A DNA stretch of 42,945 bases. Source: Clostridia bacterium (lineage in GTDB: Bacteria > Bacillota > Clostridia > Oscillospirales > UBA644). A program made the position numbers and the translations under genes. Under the pieces are notes generated by a model. The model did no database searches. It saw only the letters and a program-made list of their open reading frames with translations, and had not been told where the DNA came from. Location: contig JAGAPC010000046.1 of assembly GCA_017623475.1 (NCBI GenBank), positions 1 through 42,945 on the forward strand, given 5' to 3'. Below, piece by piece: positions 41,441 to 42,945 of this stretch. How positions within the stretch are numbered: position 1 is the stretch's first letter; every line of letters starts with the position of its first letter.

Positions 41441-41469
41441 AGTATAGCAAAAAACCGCCCGAAAGTCAA
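41441..41469 (-). promoter_or_regulatory. Sigma-A promoter of the parvulin-like lipoprotein gene
   Basis: Minus-strand TTGACT (41464-41469), 17 bases, TATACT (41441-41446), about 55 bases before the ATG. Confidence 0.82.
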
Positions 41470-41580
41470 GTGAGAAAATGTGACATTCGTGAAAGAAAAC
41501 GCACGGAGGCGCCCCCTTTCCCCGCGTGAAATGCGTAAAAATCATACGAAAAACGTCACGAAAAGTTCAAAAATATAGAC

Positions 41581-41586
41581 TATAAT
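41581..41586 (+). promoter_or_regulatory. Possible -10 element of the small lipoprotein gene
   Basis: A perfect TATAAT lies 38 bases before the ATG. The sequence 17 bases upstream (ACGAAA, 41559-41564 region) is a poor -35, so the promoter may need an activator or be weak. Confidence 0.4.
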
Positions 41587-41624
41587 AAACTCATCTAATA
41601 TAATTGTAGTTAAGTGAGAACGGT

Positions 41625-42038
41625 ATGAAAAAATTTCTCCTGCTTATTTTTCCGGTGCTTCTGCTCTCCTTCGCCGCCTGCGCCTCCGGGGAAGATCAAA
41701 AAAATTTCACCGCCCTGCACGAGGCGTACTCCGCCCGGGGGGAAGGAGTGGAGGGATACGAGGTAACGGAAATTGAAACCTACGACGGGTTTGACTTTTT
41801 TTGCGTCCGGGTGTGCCTGAATACCGACGACGCGGTTACCGTCGATGATTATATGTGGTACGAGGCAAACGTCATGCTGTTTTCTTCCCGGGAAGAGGCG
41901 GACGCCGCCTACGAGCAAAACCAACAAACGGGTCTGGGGGGCACTTGCCTGCAGCAAGGAAAGATTTTGATCTATTGGATGGAAAAGGACCCCTTCACGG
42001 ACTTGTATGAAGAAGTATTTTACAGCGTATTCGGATAA
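41625..42038 (+). CDS. Small lipoprotein, function unknown
   Basis: A 137-residue protein with a signal peptide ending in the lipobox FAAC (cysteine near residue 20). The mature part is acidic and contains two further cysteines that could pair (FFCVRVCL and GGTCLQQ), a TVDDYMWYEANVMLFSSREEADAAY segment and an aromatic end. I do not recognise a family. The ribosome site is weak (GTGAGAAC). It is followed 22 bases later by an AraC-family regulator gene on the same strand, suggesting cotranscription. It may sense or bind something at the surface, but nothing in the sequence proves this. Confidence 0.75.
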   Translation: MKKFLLLIFPVLLLSFAACASGEDQKNFTALHEAYSARGEGVEGYEVTEIETYDGFDFFCVRVCLNTDDAVTVDDYMWYEANVMLFSSREEADAAYEQNQQTGLGGTCLQQGKILIYWMEKDPFTDLYEEVFYSVFG

Positions 42039-42060
42039 AAACAGGAGGGACAACGCCGCC

Positions 42061-42882
42061 ATGAAAAAGGTAGAATATTCTGCCCATGCAAAAATCCCGC
42101 AAGCCCACGCCGTCTCGGTCTATTTCTGCGGGCGGGAACAATGCGAAAAGGGACATTCCTTCGGACCGATGATACGGACCCAATATCTGTTCCATTACGT
42201 GGTTTCGGGGAAGGGAATTTTCCGCACGAAAAACGCCGTTCATCGACTGACCGCAGGACAGGGCTTTATGATCCTGCCCGATCAGGTAACCTATTACGAG
42301 GCGGACGAGACCGATCCCTGGGAATATATCTGGATCGGATTTGACGGAACCGACGCCGCCCAAATCGTTGCAAACGTAGGGTTTTCGGAAAAATCCCCCA
42401 TCTTCAAGGGCGAGCCCGACGGACGGCTGGAGGGGATGCTCGTCAAGCTTTTGGACTGCTTCAAAAACGACCAGAACGACAAATACAGTATTCTCGGTAT
42501 GTTCTATTCGGTCATGGCGTTTCTCCAACAAAACACCGAAAACCGAAGGCAGGGCGAAAAGGGATACGTGGAAAAAGCCCTGGACTACATTCATCACAAC
42601 TACACCTATCGGATCAAGATCGAAGATATTGCCCGATACGTGGGGCTGGATCGCACCTATTTATTCAAGCTTTTCGTTAAAAACGAAGGCATCGCGCCCC
42701 AGGAATATCTGATCCGATACCGTCTGGAGCACGCCGCGGATATGCTGGCGCAGACCAAGCTTTCCACCACGCAGATCGCCTATTCCTGCGGATTTAGGGA
42801 TTCTCCGTCCTTTTGCAAGCACTTCAAAGCCCGGTATCAAATCTCACCCCTTGCCTATCGCAAGCAAGCAAAAGAAATCTGA
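42061..42882 (+). CDS. AraC-family transcriptional regulator
   Basis: A 273-residue regulator. Residues about 1-150 form an AraC-type cupin ligand-binding domain, with RTQYLFHYVVSGKGIFRTK, a GQGFMILPDQVTYYEAD loop and WEYIWIGFDG, as in sugar-responsive members. Residues about 170-270 hold two helix-turn-helix motifs: IEDIARYVGLDRTYLFKLFV and the AraC signature around IAYSCGFRDSPSFCKHFKARY followed by SPLAYRK. The ATG at 42061 follows AGGAGGG with an 11-base gap; an ATG at 42007 is in frame but overlaps the preceding gene without a site. The regulated genes are not evident; the nearby surface-protein genes or a sugar locus outside the window are possible. Confidence 0.93.
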   Translation: MKKVEYSAHAKIPQAHAVSVYFCGREQCEKGHSFGPMIRTQYLFHYVVSGKGIFRTKNAVHRLTAGQGFMILPDQVTYYEADETDPWEYIWIGFDGTDAAQIVANVGFSEKSPIFKGEPDGRLEGMLVKLLDCFKNDQNDKYSILGMFYSVMAFLQQNTENRRQGEKGYVEKALDYIHHNYTYRIKIEDIARYVGLDRTYLFKLFVKNEGIAPQEYLIRYRLEHAADMLAQTKLSTTQIAYSCGFRDSPSFCKHFKARYQISPLAYRKQAKEI

Positions 42883-42887
42883 AAAGC

Positions 42888-42922
42888 ACCGCCTCTCCGA
42901 ACCATCGGAAAGGCGGTTTTTT
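42888..42922 (+). terminator. Intrinsic terminator after the AraC-family gene
   Basis: ACCGCCT/AGGCGGT stacked on TCCGA/TCGGA across one mismatch, loop ACCA, followed by a T run. It begins six bases after the TGA at 42880-42882. Confidence 0.85.
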
Positions 42923-42945
42923 CACCATCCAAACAACCCTCTCCA

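Overview
The window looks like a chromosomal stretch of a Gram-positive member of the Clostridia, possibly an Oscillospirales- or Christensenellales-type gut lineage (inference, no phylogeny was run). The support is strong AGGAGG-type ribosome binding sites, near-consensus sigma-A promoters with 17-bp spacers, a class B sortase with surface proteins, split transketolase subunits, a cysteine-containing L28, RecD2, and a NadD-YqeK fusion. No tRNA, rRNA, insertion sequence, phage gene or CRISPR array was seen.

Layout. 1-2932 (minus) is the N-terminal part of a large secreted modular surface protein that runs off the left edge. 2933-3405 is non-coding and holds a composite inverted-repeat element. 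3406-5830 (minus) encodes a short-chain dehydrogenase, a membrane-anchored HAD phosphatase and an Mrp/ApbC-type ATPase. A SLOG-family gene on the plus strand follows (5996-6586).

6633-19074 (minus) is a single 12.4-kb transcription unit of eight genes behind one perfect promoter (19203-19231). In transcription order these are a very large extracellular solute-binding protein, two ABC permeases, a membrane-anchored beta-propeller protein, a Yip1-like membrane protein, a 1007-residue DUF5696-type lipoprotein and a second permease pair. It has two permease pairs but one binding protein and no ATPase. This is the best candidate here for a poorly described system, probably handling a complex extracellular glycan.

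19630-22399 (minus) holds a class B sortase and split transketolase. Divergent to it are a D-Ala-D-Ala carboxypeptidase and an ECF-type S component (22608-24202). RNase H and ribosomal protein L28 are on the minus strand (24261-25284). 25475-37475 is a plus-strand housekeeping block: smc, ftsY, yhbY, nadD-yqeK, rsfS, leuS, recD2 and rsmA, broken only by a mini-hairpin array at 34307-34426. 37624-41386 (minus) encodes a possible sortase-anchored surface protein and a parvulin-like lipoprotein. 41625-42882 (plus) encodes a small lipoprotein and an AraC-family regulator.

Connections. The class B sortase could anchor the 37624-40077 protein, which ends in a PQTDD motif, a hydrophobic helix and a basic tail, and perhaps the truncated protein at the left edge. 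The ABC locus would import oligosaccharide using an ATPase encoded elsewhere; transketolase fits downstream pentose metabolism but is not specifically linked. Several start codons are assigned from ribosome binding sites rather than from the longest open frame.
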